DNA of 64,000 bases from Shewanella algicola (GTDB lineage: Bacteria; Pseudomonadota; Gammaproteobacteria; Enterobacterales; Shewanellaceae): NCBI RefSeq assembly GCF_014648035.1, contig NZ_BMQI01000020.1:1-64000 (forward strand). Direction: 5' to 3'. The position numbers were made by a program, and so were the translations under genes. Under the pieces are notes generated by a model. That model did no database searches and had not been told where the DNA came from. It worked only from the letters and a program-made list of their open reading frames with translations. Position 1 is the stretch's first letter; every line of letters starts with the position of its first letter. Of this stretch, positions 20,230 to 29,536 are shown one piece after another.

Positions 20230-22176
20230 TTAACCCGCTTTTATTTGTACGACAGGAGCAGGGGCTTTGTCTGCTTGAGGGGCATATACCCCAGTGCCCG
20301 TCATCGCGATATAGTTAATATTTTGGCTTATCATCTTACTGCCAACATCCTTTGATGTTTCTGGGCGGCTAATTAAATAACCTTGAATGCAATCAATACC
20401 CAGTTTTTTAACTAATTCAAATTGCGGTGCGGTTTCAACACCTTCAGCAACGATTTTAAGGTCGAGGGTTTTACCTAAGCCACTGATAGAGTTTAAAATC
20501 TTTTCATACTTGGGATTAATATTAGCTTGGTCGATAAACAGTTTATCAATTTTAATGACATCAACAGGCAAATTGGCTAAGGTTGATAAAGAACTAAAAC
20601 CTGTCCCAAAATCGTCAATGGCAATCAGCACGCCTGATTCGCGCAGTTTTTCTAAGTCAGCAATCACTTTTTCTGAGGCTTCAATGAAACACGTTTCGGT
20701 GATTTCGAGTAACAATGCTTTAGGAGGTAATCCCACTTTGATGATAGTGTCCATCACCCAGTCATACAGTGGTATATGCGATAACTGTACTCCTGATATA
20801 TTGACTGAGATCCGCACTTTGTTCATACCCGCGTTGTACCAAGCCGCCATTTGACGACAAGCTTCTAATAAAATCCAATTACCTAACTCTAAAATTAAGT
20901 TTGAATCTTCAGCAATAGGAATAAATTCGGCAGGAGGGATAGAACCTTCAATCGGATGATGCCAGCGAACGAGGCACTCAAAATAATCGATACTAAAATC
21001 GTTCACATTAACGATGGGTTGAAACGACAAACTAAAACTATTGCTTGTCATTGCCAAGCGCATTTCTTCGAGTAAGTAATGATAGCGGCGCATTTTATTG
21101 CCCATTTCAGGCGAATAAACACGATAAATACCGCGTCCGTCGGTTTTTGCACGGTACATCGCCACATCAGCCATTTGTAATAGTGTGTTAGGGTTTGCGG
21201 CGCTGTCGGGATAAACCGCAATACCGATACTGGCACCAATTTTAATTAATTTGTTGCCGAGAACAAAATCGCCTTCAATTTCTTGCAATACATTTTGTGC
21301 GACTTCGATGGCTAAATTATCATCATTGAGATTTTCAATAAAAATGGAAAATTCATCACCCCCAAGTCGCGACAAGTTTAACTCTAACCCTAACGAAGCG
21401 GCCAAGTGACTGAGTTTACGGTTGCGGACTACCGTTGTAAGGCGCTGGGCTACTTGAATCAATACTTCATCGCCAAAACTGTGGCCAAATGAATCATTCA
21501 CTTGTTTAAAACCATCAAGGTCAATAAATAACAGAGCTTGTCTTTTCTTTAATGCTTGTGCTTGCTCTAACTGCGATTGTAAATGATGTAAATAGGCATG
21601 GCGGTCAATCAACCCAGTGAGTTTGTCTTGATGTTGGCTAATAAAGTTTTTATGTTGTTGGTCATTTATTTGTTTATTGAGCTCTATCAGAGCCAAGCTC
21701 AGTTTCGAAATGGTATTTTGCTGCTCAATATTAGGCGGTGTGGTATTAAAGGCTGCTAATAGCTTATTGGTTTCGTTGTTGACCACCTCAAGTGAAGCAT
21801 CGAGGTTTTTCTTTTGTCTACGGGTAATATAAAAAGGCATGCCTATGGCAAAGCCGCCTAATAACAATAATGGCAAATTACTAAATAACATCACGTTGCT
21901 AAGGATGTGATTTAAGCTAACCGCATTTAATTGAAATCCAGCTTTTGATAACACGGCATAGGTGTTTTGCTCATCTTCAACGATATCGTAATGTAATAAC
22001 CAATTAGCCCAGTGGTTGTCTAATTGCACCACATCTCGTTGATCGAGTTGTTGTAAATTAACGTTGCTGTTGTCGCGATTAAACGCATGTAGGCTCTGAC
22101 TCAGTGTTAATATCACTAAAAGGTATAATCCGACTAATAAACCGCAAGCAACTAAGATGACTTTGGATATTCGCAT
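20230..22176 (-). CDS. Membrane GGDEF-EAL protein (c-di-GMP cyclase/phosphodiesterase)
   Basis: 648 residues: a membrane helix near 5-27, a small periplasmic part, a second helix near 90-113, a coiled linker, GGDEF (motif LGGDEF intact) and EAL. The EAL motif reads ECL, keeping the catalytic Glu. The other EAL residues are present: SVNIS, LEITET, DDFGTGFS, KIDK, AEGVE and the final Gln. Both activities are possible on sequence. No HAMP or PAS domain is seen, so the periplasmic loop is the likely sensor. A proline/alanine-rich tail follows EAL. Confidence 0.9.
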   Translation of the reverse strand: MRISKVILVACGLLVGLYLLVILTLSQSLHAFNRDNSNVNLQQLDQRDVVQLDNHWANWLLHYDIVEDEQNTYAVLSKAGFQLNAVSLNHILSNVMLFSNLPLLLLGGFAIGMPFYITRRQKKNLDASLEVVNNETNKLLAAFNTTPPNIEQQNTISKLSLALIELNKQINDQQHKNFISQHQDKLTGLIDRHAYLHHLQSQLEQAQALKKRQALLFIDLDGFKQVNDSFGHSFGDEVLIQVAQRLTTVVRNRKLSHLAASLGLELNLSRLGGDEFSIFIENLNDDNLAIEVAQNVLQEIEGDFVLGNKLIKIGASIGIAVYPDSAANPNTLLQMADVAMYRAKTDGRGIYRVYSPEMGNKMRRYHYLLEEMRLAMTSNSFSLSFQPIVNVNDFSIDYFECLVRWHHPIEGSIPPAEFIPIAEDSNLILELGNWILLEACRQMAAWYNAGMNKVRISVNISGVQLSHIPLYDWVMDTIIKVGLPPKALLLEITETCFIEASEKVIADLEKLRESGVLIAIDDFGTGFSSLSTLANLPVDVIKIDKLFIDQANINPKYEKILNSISGLGKTLDLKIVAEGVETAPQFELVKKLGIDCIQGYLISRPETSKDVGSKMISQNINYIAMTGTGVYAPQADKAPAPVVQIKAG

Positions 22177-22495
22177 TATGTAAGCTCTTCATTGTCAGTA
22201 GATTAGACGGAGGAGGAGAACTGTATCGCATGAACCTAGCAATAATAGGCCTCTGTTTTATTGTACAGTGTAGTGTAAATGTTGTTGTTAAACAATTCGC
22301 TATACATTTGTTTAACAGAAATTATTGTTTCTTAAATAACCATACTTGATTGATTTTAGAGTGAGTTTTGGATAGCCGTCCTGCGGCATCACCTTGCTCT
22401 TTTGCTGGTTAGTCGGGCAGATTCTAGCAATGTGTATCAACACTGAGTAAACTGGGTAAACAGTGGTGATACACCTTAATATCTGGCCAGTGTGT
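22177..22495. other. 319-bp intergenic region with a long interrupted palindrome
   Basis: No gene is seen. At 22432-22474 GTGTATCA-a-CACTG is mirrored by CAGTG-g-TGATACAC around a 15-base loop. It lies 22 bp after the stop of the DUF3224 gene (minus strand), so it may act as its transcript end, though no T-run follows. The remainder should hold the promoter of the GGDEF-EAL gene; I cannot place it with confidence. Confidence 0.5.
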
Positions 22496-22897
22496 TTATG
22501 CTAAGTGTAATGTAATCAAATAATCTGCCTGGCCATTTTCTGATGAAGTAAATTCTCCGTGGCCAATATAGTCTAGCAAATTGTCTGTTCCTGAACCTTG
22601 TACAACCGTAAATTGACTTTGTGCGACACCTTGAGAAAATGTGCCATTATGCAATAACACAATGGTGCCCGCGATTTCAGGAGTGGTTATCGTTAAGTGT
22701 TCAATACCCGTAAATGCAGCTTTAGTGTCTTGTTGGTGCGACATAACATATCTAATGTCTGCTACACCAGAAACATCCCCCGAGTAGCTTTGGCTAATCT
22801 CTGCAATAGTTTGTTTGCTGCCATCATGATGTTCAGCATAGGCTGACTCATTCCACGCTGTAATTTGAAATACACCCTTTAAGACAATTTTACTCAT
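22496..22897 (-). CDS. DUF3224 family protein
   Basis: 133 residues with the pattern of DUF3224. The opening strand is KGVFQITAWNES. YSGDVSGVADIRYVM and FTGIEHLT follow, then GTIVLLHNGTFSQGVAQSQFTVVQGSGTDNL in the middle. The family is a small beta-barrel of unknown role. ATG at 22897; the upstream sequence holds AGGATCC-type SD. It is transcribed alone. The family call is from memory of the pattern. Confidence 0.75.
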   Translation of the reverse strand: MSKIVLKGVFQITAWNESAYAEHHDGSKQTIAEISQSYSGDVSGVADIRYVMSHQQDTKAAFTGIEHLTITTPEIAGTIVLLHNGTFSQGVAQSQFTVVQGSGTDNLLDYIGHGEFTSSENGQADYLITLHLA

Positions 22898-23046
22898 TTA
22901 GGATCCTGTTATTTATCAATAATAGTTAACTAAGGTAATCATTATTTATGAATAATGTCCAATTTATAAACAGTGCTCGACAGATTTTGGTTGAGGCAGT
23001 AGGATGAAACAAATTTGCCAGCAAGAGCAATGCAGTAGGATAACCC

Positions 23047-23367
23047 ATGCAACAACGAAAAGTATTACTAGCCGGTGGTAATTTGTTACAGGCTCACACA
23101 TGGAAAGGGCTGCTGGAAACCAGCGGAATAGATGTTGATCTTAAAGGCGAAGCGCTGATTGGTGGCGTGGGTGGCCTGCCAATAGAAATGCAGACCGTTG
23201 AGCTGTGGGTTATGGACAGTCAGCTCGCTGCCGCTCAAGCCTTACTCGACTCTCTCGATATAGAACAACCTCAATGGCAATGCATGCAATGCCATGAAAT
23301 GAATGAAGGCAGCTTTGAATTATGCTGGCATTGCAGCGCACAAAAAAGTGAAATGCATAACGCGTAA
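23047..23367 (+). CDS. DUF2007-type protein with C-terminal zinc ribbon
   Basis: 106 residues. The N-terminal half has the DUF2007 look (HTWKGLLETSGIDV, a glycine-rich GGVGGLPIE, then VELWVMDSQLAAAQALL). The C-terminus has a four-cysteine RanBP2-like knuckle, WQCMQCHEMNEGSFELCWHC. The family is annotated elsewhere as putative signal-transducing; the function is unknown. It stands alone in front of a rhodanese gene. Confidence 0.75.
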   Translation: MQQRKVLLAGGNLLQAHTWKGLLETSGIDVDLKGEALIGGVGGLPIEMQTVELWVMDSQLAAAQALLDSLDIEQPQWQCMQCHEMNEGSFELCWHCSAQKSEMHNA

Positions 23368-23520
23368 TGTGTCGTAAAACTGAATAATATCTCGAGAATA
23401 ATGCCTTTAAACACTTGTATAAGTTTATTATTTTCTTAAACTATTTGATAAACCTTTTTATCGGTTATGGCATATTTAGTTGCCACAACACCGTGGCGTT
23501 ATCTTATTTAAGGACTCGTT

Positions 23521-23880
23521 ATGCAAGCATCTCCAGCCTTTGCCAGTCTAGTTGAATCTGTCATCCCCCATATTAGGTTATTGACCATCGAAGAATATCA
23601 ACAACAAGACCAATGGCAACTTATCGATGTACGTGAAGACAATGAGTGGCTCCAAGGCCATTTACCCAAAGCCAAGCATTTGAGCAGAGGCATTATTGAA
23701 CGTGATATTGAGCAACGTTTCCCAGACAAAACTGTACCTATTTTACTTTATTGTGGCGCAGGCCAGCGTGCAGCATTAGCCGCGTATAATTTACAAGTTA
23801 TGGGGTACACCCAGGTTGCATCTATGATCGGCGGTTATCGCGCTTGGATCCAACATCAATTTCCTATCGTGCAAGACTGA
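23521..23880 (+). CDS. Rhodanese-like sulfurtransferase
   Basis: 119-residue single rhodanese domain. The active-site loop LLYCGAGQRAA holds the catalytic Cys near residue 79; LIDVREDNEWLQGHLPKAKH is the CH2-type entry motif. It carries persulfide sulfur or acts in a related transfer. The next gene, for siroheme synthesis, starts 8 bp after it, so the two are probably one operon, which would connect it to sulfur assimilation. Confidence 0.88.
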   Translation: MQASPAFASLVESVIPHIRLLTIEEYQQQDQWQLIDVREDNEWLQGHLPKAKHLSRGIIERDIEQRFPDKTVPILLYCGAGQRAALAAYNLQVMGYTQVASMIGGYRAWIQHQFPIVQD

Positions 23881-23887
23881 GAACTCA

Positions 23888-24799
23888 ATGCAATATTTTC
23901 CGCTGTTTGTTGATACCCAGGGATTACGAGTTTTACTCGTAGGCGCTGGTGAGGTTGCTTCACGTAAGCTCGACTTATTAGCACGTACTGACGCTGTTAT
24001 CCATGTCATTGCCCCAGACATTGCCGCCGATATTGATACTTATCACCAACAAGGGCGCATTCGCTTATCTCGTCGTCCGGTCACCCAAGATGATATTGCC
24101 GATATTGACATTGTCTATTTAGCCACCGCGAATGAGCAGCTGAATATGGACTTTGCTGATATCGCCAATGAGCGTGGTATTTGGGTTAATGTTGTTGATA
24201 ATCCAGGGTATTGCCGATTTATCACCCCATCAATTGTGGACCGAGGCCGTTTAGTTGTGGCGATTAGCACTGCTGGTGCAGCGCCAGTGTTTGCCAGAAC
24301 AATTCGCTCTCGATTAGAAACCATGTTACCGGCATCGTTAGCACCATTGTTTGACTTTGTGGCCAGTAAACGTGAAGAAGTTCAGCAAAGCTTAGCCGGC
24401 GTTAAAGATCGTCGACTATTTTGGGAACGTTTTTTTAACAGCAACCAAGATAGGTTCGATAACCTTACCGAGCAGCGCTATGCAGATGCTTTTAAAGATA
24501 TGACACGCCAAGGTGAAATACTGTTACTGACTGAGCATACACCCGCAAATTTATTACCGATAGCAGCGATGCCATTACTGCAAAAGCTTGATGTCATTTT
24601 CAGTGATGAGCCACTTAATAGTGAGATTAACGAGCTTTTACGCCGAGATGCTAATCGAACTCAGATCCCTAAACTCAGTGATATCGCCAATCAATATGAA
24701 CAAGGCGATCGCGTGTTAATAGTGGCTGCGCCAGATAAAATATCTCAACTCATTGCCTATTTTCCAATGGCAAAGCATTTACGTCCGGGCGCGTTATAG
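23888..24799 (+). CDS. Precorrin-2 dehydrogenase / sirohydrochlorin ferrochelatase (CysG N-terminal type) with decayed SUMT tail
   Basis: Converts precorrin-2 to siroheme by NAD-dependent oxidation and iron insertion. The NAD loop VGAGEVASRK is near residue 18. The catalytic Asp104 of CysG is kept at the same number (NVVDNPG), and PSIVDRGRLVVAIST and RRLFWERFF align with CysG. Residues about 210-303 align with the first ~95 residues of the CysG methyltransferase (DVIFSDEPLNSEINELLRRDANR). But the SAM loop GAGPGD is replaced by TEHTPAN, and the rest of the domain is absent. So methylation must come from a separate SUMT (CobA-like) gene elsewhere. Confidence 0.88.
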   Translation: MQYFPLFVDTQGLRVLLVGAGEVASRKLDLLARTDAVIHVIAPDIAADIDTYHQQGRIRLSRRPVTQDDIADIDIVYLATANEQLNMDFADIANERGIWVNVVDNPGYCRFITPSIVDRGRLVVAISTAGAAPVFARTIRSRLETMLPASLAPLFDFVASKREEVQQSLAGVKDRRLFWERFFNSNQDRFDNLTEQRYADAFKDMTRQGEILLLTEHTPANLLPIAAMPLLQKLDVIFSDEPLNSEINELLRRDANRTQIPKLSDIANQYEQGDRVLIVAAPDKISQLIAYFPMAKHLRPGAL

Positions 24800-24802
24800 C
24801 TC

Positions 24803-25114
24803 ATACCAATTCCACTAATTATCTGGTCATTCAGCGGGAGTTCTGTGTCTTCTAGGCAAGTAATAGGATTGTAGGCATAGTTGTTCTCGGCAACTGCTCC
24901 TGCGTTGCTCTACATTCTGCATCCATGCAGTCGTACGTCAAAAATTCTATTAAGCAGTATAGAAGGCACAGAAACCCGCCTTGCAGGAGGCGCTCAGACT
25001 GTCCATTTCTTTGTTGCATTGTCTTATAAGGGAATAACCATTATTTCAACAATGCGCCTAAAACTGGACAGTCTGAGTGACTCTGATTGGTCACATAATT
25101 AATGGAAGTGGTAT
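24803..25114. mobile_element. MITE-like element, 312 bp, no ORF
   Basis: The ends are inverted repeats of about 27 bp. The left end starts ATACCAATTCCACTAATTAT and the right end, read inward, ATACCACTTCCATTAATTAT. About 22 of 27 positions agree. Inside, TCAGACTGTCCA and TGGACAGTCTGA form a second perfect inverted pair near the right end. There is no transposase and no credible ORF. It fills the gap between the siroheme gene and yaeQ. The sequence resembles palindromic repeats common in Shewanella and Vibrio genomes, from memory. Confidence 0.75.
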
Positions 25115-25139
25115 CATATCCGCTCTAGCAACTAACACG

Positions 25140-25171
25140 CCGAGTGTACTTTGTAGTAGACTCGGTTTTTT
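25140..25171 (+). terminator. Terminator-like hairpin just before yaeQ
   Basis: CCGAGT (25140-25145) pairs with ACTCGG (25160-25165), then six T residues follow. It lies 20 bp before the yaeQ start. It may end the rhodanese-siroheme transcript beyond the inserted MITE; an attenuator for yaeQ is the other reading. Confidence 0.65.
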
Positions 25172-25190
25172 ATGTCTATCGAGATCCCCA

Positions 25191-25733
25191 ATGGCCGCTA
25201 AAGCTACTGTATTTAAAGTTGCACTCCAAATTGCCGACATGGACCGCCACTATTACGCCGATCATGCGTTGACTCTGGCGCAACACCCTTCTGAAACAGA
25301 TACCCGTATGATGGTACGTTTATTGGCTTTTGCATTGAATGCATCGGATACCTTGGCTTTTAGTAAAGGTTTGTGTGTTGATGATGAAGCTGAGCTGTGG
25401 GACAAAAGTTTAAGTGATGAAATTAACGTGTGGGTTGAGTTTGGCCAGGCGGATGAAAAATGGTTACGCAAAGCCAGTGGTCGCGCTAAGCAAGTTATTT
25501 TATATACTTATGGTGGGCGTAGTGTGCCAATTTGGTGGCAGCAAAATCAACAAGCATTAAGTCGGTATGATAACTTGTCGGTGGTTAACTTTCCTGAAGA
25601 CGCCGTAAAGCAGCTTGCGGTATTTGTGACTCGTAATATGGCGCTTCAAGTCAGTATCAGTGAAGGACAGGTATGGTTATCTGACAATGAGAATAGTGTG
25701 TTAATAGAGCCAGAAAACTTAAAGTCAGTGTAG
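25191..25733 (+). CDS. yaeQ: YaeQ family protein
   Basis: About 180 residues with the YaeQ signature opening MAAKATVFKVALQIADMDRHYY and the segments LTLAQHPSETDTRMMVRLLAFAL and WVEFGQADEKWLRKAS. The fold belongs to the PD-(D/E)xK nuclease-like group; the activity is unproven. The start at ATG 25191 gives the family N-terminus; 38 upstream codons from an earlier ATG read through the MITE and hairpin and are not coding. The stop codon TAG lies inside a 14-bp tandem repeat. Confidence 0.88.
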   Translation: MAAKATVFKVALQIADMDRHYYADHALTLAQHPSETDTRMMVRLLAFALNASDTLAFSKGLCVDDEAELWDKSLSDEINVWVEFGQADEKWLRKASGRAKQVILYTYGGRSVPIWWQQNQQALSRYDNLSVVNFPEDAVKQLAVFVTRNMALQVSISEGQVWLSDNENSVLIEPENLKSV

Positions 25734-25758
25734 CTAATATCAAGTAGCTAATATCAAT
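25731..25758. repeat. Tandem 14-bp duplication at the yaeQ stop codon
   Basis: TAGCTAATATCAAG is directly followed by TAGCTAATATCAAT. The first copy contains the yaeQ stop codon. Probably replication slippage. Confidence 0.8.
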
Positions 25759-25984
25759 TTGAGAGTTTGCTGAATATAAAAGGTATACCCGCTAGCACAT
25801 TGGCTACCATGTAAAAGTTAATTTAACCTTAATTTAGCAATTGTGAATAAACTTTAATCTTAAGGGTATTGTACTCATAAAATCACAGGCAGATAATCAA
25901 AGCATGTTTTAAACAAGATAATTAAAATAACACATTGATAATTATCTTATTTTTTTTCAATGCTTGTGTATTAAGGATGTTGTT

Positions 25985-26587
25985 GTGAAAAAACTTGCCC
26001 TTTATCCAGTAGAAAAAATCGATGAATTAACCTCTCCAGAAGCTCATGAAGATATCTCTTTGCTCTCTTCCGCCGTCAATATTTTTACCGATTTTAAAAA
26101 AGTCACCCCGTTGGTTATTGAATCAAACTCGTCCGCAGTAGAAGTGGAAAGTTTGATGCAAAAATCTCACGTGCGTCTCAAATTAGTGATTAATAATAAG
26201 CATGAGTTTATAGGGTTAATCAGCTTTGAGTCGTTACATAATCAAGAGATTCTAAAACGCGTTGCCGAAGGCCATCAACGTGAACAGCTTAAAGTCACAG
26301 ACTTTATGATTGCAAAAGATCAGTTAAAAGCCATTGATTATGAAGATTTAACTTATGCCAGAATTGGTGATGTGATTGAAACGTTACAGTCAGCAGGCCA
26401 ACAGCATTGCTTAGTGCTCGACAGAAAAAATCATGCGATTCGTGGGGTATTATCTGCCAACGATATTGCTCGTAGATTGAAGCTAGCGGTCGATGTGAGC
26501 ACACCAAACTCATTTGCATCAATTTTTGAGGTGATCAGTAAAATTCAACAACCTGCGGTATTAAATACTGTTCAGCCACATTTTTAA
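25985..26587 (+). CDS. CBS-domain pair protein
   Basis: About 200 residues containing two CBS motifs (about residues 40-85 with VTPLVIESNSSAVEVESLM, and 105-170 with ARIGDVIETLQSAGQQHCLVLD). CBS pairs bind adenine nucleotides and regulate or sense; no enzyme domain is attached here. I start at GTG 25985, seven bases after AAGGA; a TTG at 25964 has no such site. It is a single gene with a terminator after it. Confidence 0.8.
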   Translation: MKKLALYPVEKIDELTSPEAHEDISLLSSAVNIFTDFKKVTPLVIESNSSAVEVESLMQKSHVRLKLVINNKHEFIGLISFESLHNQEILKRVAEGHQREQLKVTDFMIAKDQLKAIDYEDLTYARIGDVIETLQSAGQQHCLVLDRKNHAIRGVLSANDIARRLKLAVDVSTPNSFASIFEVISKIQQPAVLNTVQPHF

Positions 26588-26610
26588 TATTCTCACTGAA
26601 TGCTAAATAT

Positions 26611-26639
26611 AAAAATAGCCACATTATGTGGCTATTTTT
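26611..26639. terminator. Bidirectional terminator
   Basis: AAAAATAGCCACA and TGTGGCTATTTTT form a 13-bp perfect stem with a 3-base loop. It separates the CBS gene from the convergent subtilase gene. Confidence 0.92.
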
Positions 26640-26666
26640 CATTCATCAATCATTGTTAACGGACGA

Positions 26667-29117
26667 TTACTGGAAGCTTAAGCTCCAGGTATCAATATAA
26701 CCAGTATCTCGGTTCGCATTATCAACCGCTTTGAGTGTCCACACGCCACTAGACTCTATACCCGTCATGTTTGCGCTGTAAGTTTGGCTAATATTGTCGG
26801 TTGAGCCTCCGGTATTGTTATGCAGCACCACTGTTTGACCACTTGGGCTGCTCAATTGGACTTTCAAATCACCGATATAGGTGTGAATGACCCCGAGTGA
26901 CACCGACACTGTGCCTGAATCACCTGTACGAGAGACCGTGATTGGACTGGTGATCCCTGTGGTATTGTTATCTGGAATCGAGTAGTTATTAGTGTTGGTG
27001 TAGGTTGCTACGCCGCCAGTGCCTGTGCCACTTCCTGAGCCCGAAGCGGTATAGTTGGCCACTAAACTTACGCCACTAAATGCACTGTAACCTTGTACCA
27101 TCACGTAATATGTACCAGATTGTGCAGTAGCGATTGGGCAAGATTCAGCGTTACCACTTTTCCATGGACGGCAATCGTAGCTGCTGGTCGTCGGAGATGC
27201 GCCATATTGAACATATAAGTCAGCATCACCCGTGCCGCCACTCATGGTAAAGCTTAAGTTTGTGGCGCCTGCTGGTACGTCTAATGAATAGTAAAGTTCA
27301 TCATTTTTAGCACCGACGAGACCAGTCTTAGCAACTCCATTTTCAAGGGCGCTATCACCGCTGCCGCTTCCTGGATCGGTTGGGCCTGAACAAGACTCAT
27401 CTAAGTAGGCTTTAGCCGCAGTTGCGTTCACCATACCAAAGCCTGTTTGATTATCACGTCCAGCCACATTTAAATCATCGGCTGTTGCATTAAGCGCAGC
27501 ACGTACTTCTGCGGCACTACATTCTGGGTGATAACTCCACACCAATGTTGCTACACCCGACACGTGCGGTGTCGCCATTGACGTGCCGTTATAGTATTCA
27601 TAATCTTGGTTGCCCAAGTTACTCACAGTGGCAGATTGGCCTATTCTAGCCTGGAGGGCTAAACCGGTTGCACGGTCTACCGACATTGATGGAATTGTGA
27701 TTTCACTATTGGCATCGACTAAAAATGGGTTTTGTAACCCAGGTAAGGCGCTATTACTGTACACAATGACCCCGCTTGCACCAGCAGTATTACAGGCTTT
27801 AACGGCGTTAATTTCAGGGTAGCTTGAACCTTGGTTTCCGACACGTTCTACTAAACAGATTTTATTGCTCATGTTGCCACAATTAAAGCTTGTACCATTA
27901 ACCGTACATTCAGCTAACGCTGCTGTAGCCGATGCATTGATAGGGTCGGCGGTATAACTGCTGCCAGACGGTGTTAAGCGGTTATGGGGTACAACGCCGC
28001 TGTTAAAATACGATTGCCCTGTAATGGTAATATCTGCAGTGCGGCCTTCGCCCACGGTCACTGTCGATAAAATGGCTTCACCAGGGCCTGAAATTTCAAC
28101 TTGATCGGTATATTGCGAAAATGCGGCATGGTCACGGTTGCTGTCTACAGCCGCCACAGACATCACGCTGTCGTATGATGCCGGGTAACTATAACTGTTG
28201 TCGCCTGCATTACCGGCCGCAGCAATTAATAATACGCCGTTGTTATAATGGCTATTTAAGGCATTACGCTCGGTGGTCGTTGAGCCACTGCCGCCTAAGC
28301 TCATGGTGACGACATTCGCGTTGCCAGAGTTGACACAGGTATCGATAGCCGCAACCAGTGATGAAGAGTAACCCCAACCGGCTTCGTTAAACACTTTAAC
28401 AACATGAATATTGGCATTTTGGTTTGGCATTACACCCACAACGCCTTCATTGTTAGCAATTGCTGCAATGGTGCCTGCTACGTGAGTACCATGGGCATTA
28501 TTATTGCCCGGCTGATACCAATTACCTGTGCCAGAGTTGTTGGTTCCGGTGACATTGTTACCGCTTAAGTCGTTGTGACTGCGATCGTAGCCTGAATCAA
28601 TGATACAAATGCTGCGATTACCTGTTTGACTGTCGCTAAGCACGGTTGCACCAACATAGGTTTGACCCCAAGGCGTCGTTTCAGCCATGAGTCGACGGGG
28701 TAAGTCTTCTTCAACGTATTCCACATCTTGACGAAGGCGCAGTGCTCTAATTGAGCGGTTATCTAGCTTAGTTGAATAACTATTGCTGCGGCCAATGCGC
28801 TTCATTTCGCGTGCTTGAACACTATTAAGTGCTCTAAAGTGGCTATACACTTCATTAGTGCGTGGTTGGTAATCCATGCTACTTGCATCGTTTACCTGGT
28901 TAACACTTTGGCTTGTCGCCAGATCATTGATGACCTGAGCGGCATTATCGTTTCTAAACTTAACGATATAACGTTTTGGTAGTGGAGACTGTTGCTCAAC
29001 TTGTTGATTATTTGATGAAAGTGCAACAGAAGCCGGTGCGGCATTCACGTGGGTTGAAATCGCTAACGCGAGGGCTGTCATGCTAAGCATGGCAGTCGTT
29101 TTCTGATTGTTTTTCAT
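26667..29117 (-). CDS. Secreted subtilisin-family serine protease (S8, PA insert, PPC and P domains)
   Basis: Signal peptide (MKNNQKTTAMLSMTALALA...), then an inhibitor-type propeptide (RYIVKFRND to about residue 145). The S8 catalytic domain has Asp in CIIDSGYD (about 174), His in AHGTHVAGT (about 209) and Ser in GTSMATPHVSG (about 513). A PA insert (CTVNGTSFNCG...GVIVYSN) lies between His and Ser. A PPC domain near 600-690 and a proprotein-convertase P domain at the C-terminus follow, both usual in exported proteases of marine gammaproteobacteria. About 816 residues. I prefer ATG 29117 because GGAAG sits five bases before it; ATG 29129 is the alternative. It should degrade extracellular protein. 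Confidence 0.93.
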   Translation of the reverse strand: MKNNQKTTAMLSMTALALAISTHVNAAPASVALSSNNQQVEQQSPLPKRYIVKFRNDNAAQVINDLATSQSVNQVNDASSMDYQPRTNEVYSHFRALNSVQAREMKRIGRSNSYSTKLDNRSIRALRLRQDVEYVEEDLPRRLMAETTPWGQTYVGATVLSDSQTGNRSICIIDSGYDRSHNDLSGNNVTGTNNSGTGNWYQPGNNNAHGTHVAGTIAAIANNEGVVGVMPNQNANIHVVKVFNEAGWGYSSSLVAAIDTCVNSGNANVVTMSLGGSGSTTTERNALNSHYNNGVLLIAAAGNAGDNSYSYPASYDSVMSVAAVDSNRDHAAFSQYTDQVEISGPGEAILSTVTVGEGRTADITITGQSYFNSGVVPHNRLTPSGSSYTADPINASATAALAECTVNGTSFNCGNMSNKICLVERVGNQGSSYPEINAVKACNTAGASGVIVYSNSALPGLQNPFLVDANSEITIPSMSVDRATGLALQARIGQSATVSNLGNQDYEYYNGTSMATPHVSGVATLVWSYHPECSAAEVRAALNATADDLNVAGRDNQTGFGMVNATAAKAYLDESCSGPTDPGSGSGDSALENGVAKTGLVGAKNDELYYSLDVPAGATNLSFTMSGGTGDADLYVQYGASPTTSSYDCRPWKSGNAESCPIATAQSGTYYVMVQGYSAFSGVSLVANYTASGSGSGTGTGGVATYTNTNNYSIPDNNTTGITSPITVSRTGDSGTVSVSLGVIHTYIGDLKVQLSSPSGQTVVLHNNTGGSTDNISQTYSANMTGIESSGVWTLKAVDNANRDTGYIDTWSLSFQ

Positions 29118-29536
29118 TTTATCTTCCATGTTATCAGGGTTAATTTTTGTCTTTCTAATTATGTTTTAGCGCTAAACGCGATTTGTTTAGCAAAATAAAA
29201 TGTAATCAAAAAATAACCACATGTAAATAAATTGTTAACATTTGTTGTTTTTGAACAAATGATACGACCTGCTGGTTTTGAATTTATATTATTAATTAAT
29301 GAATTAGTATTCTTGTTTGGTTGGGCGTTTATTGTTCAAAAGTAGGGGGGTTTAAAGTGTTTTTTGATGAAAGCGCTTTATGATTGTAGAGAGGTTAAGC
29401 AGGGTTTATGCGGTTAAAAAATAATCGCTCTAGCTTTGGGTTTTGACGGATATAAATAAGGATTTTGATTAAATGGATGCTCAAGAAAAAGCGCTCTGAG
29501 CATCCATTTTAAATAAGTTGGTGTTTGTCGCAAAAT
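29118..29536. other. Intergenic region with terminator hairpin
   Basis: No gene is seen in about 400 bp. At 29471-29509 AAATGGATGCTCA and TGAGCATCCATTT form a 13-bp stem around a 13-base loop, 28 bp after the rhodanese stop on the minus strand; it probably ends the RND operon. The part near 29160-29400 is AT-rich and should carry the protease promoter. AGCGCTAAACGC near 29170 and AAAGCGCTTTA near 29371 are short palindromic words. Confidence 0.6.

Noticed and set aside
24881-25102. 73-residue ORF inside the MITE-like element
   Set aside because: It covers the inverted repeats and has no recognisable protein features; the element looks non-coding.
25140-25171. Riboswitch or attenuator controlling yaeQ
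   Set aside because: Only a simple terminator hairpin is visible, with no alternative antiterminator or conserved aptamer; termination of the upstream transcript is the simpler reading.
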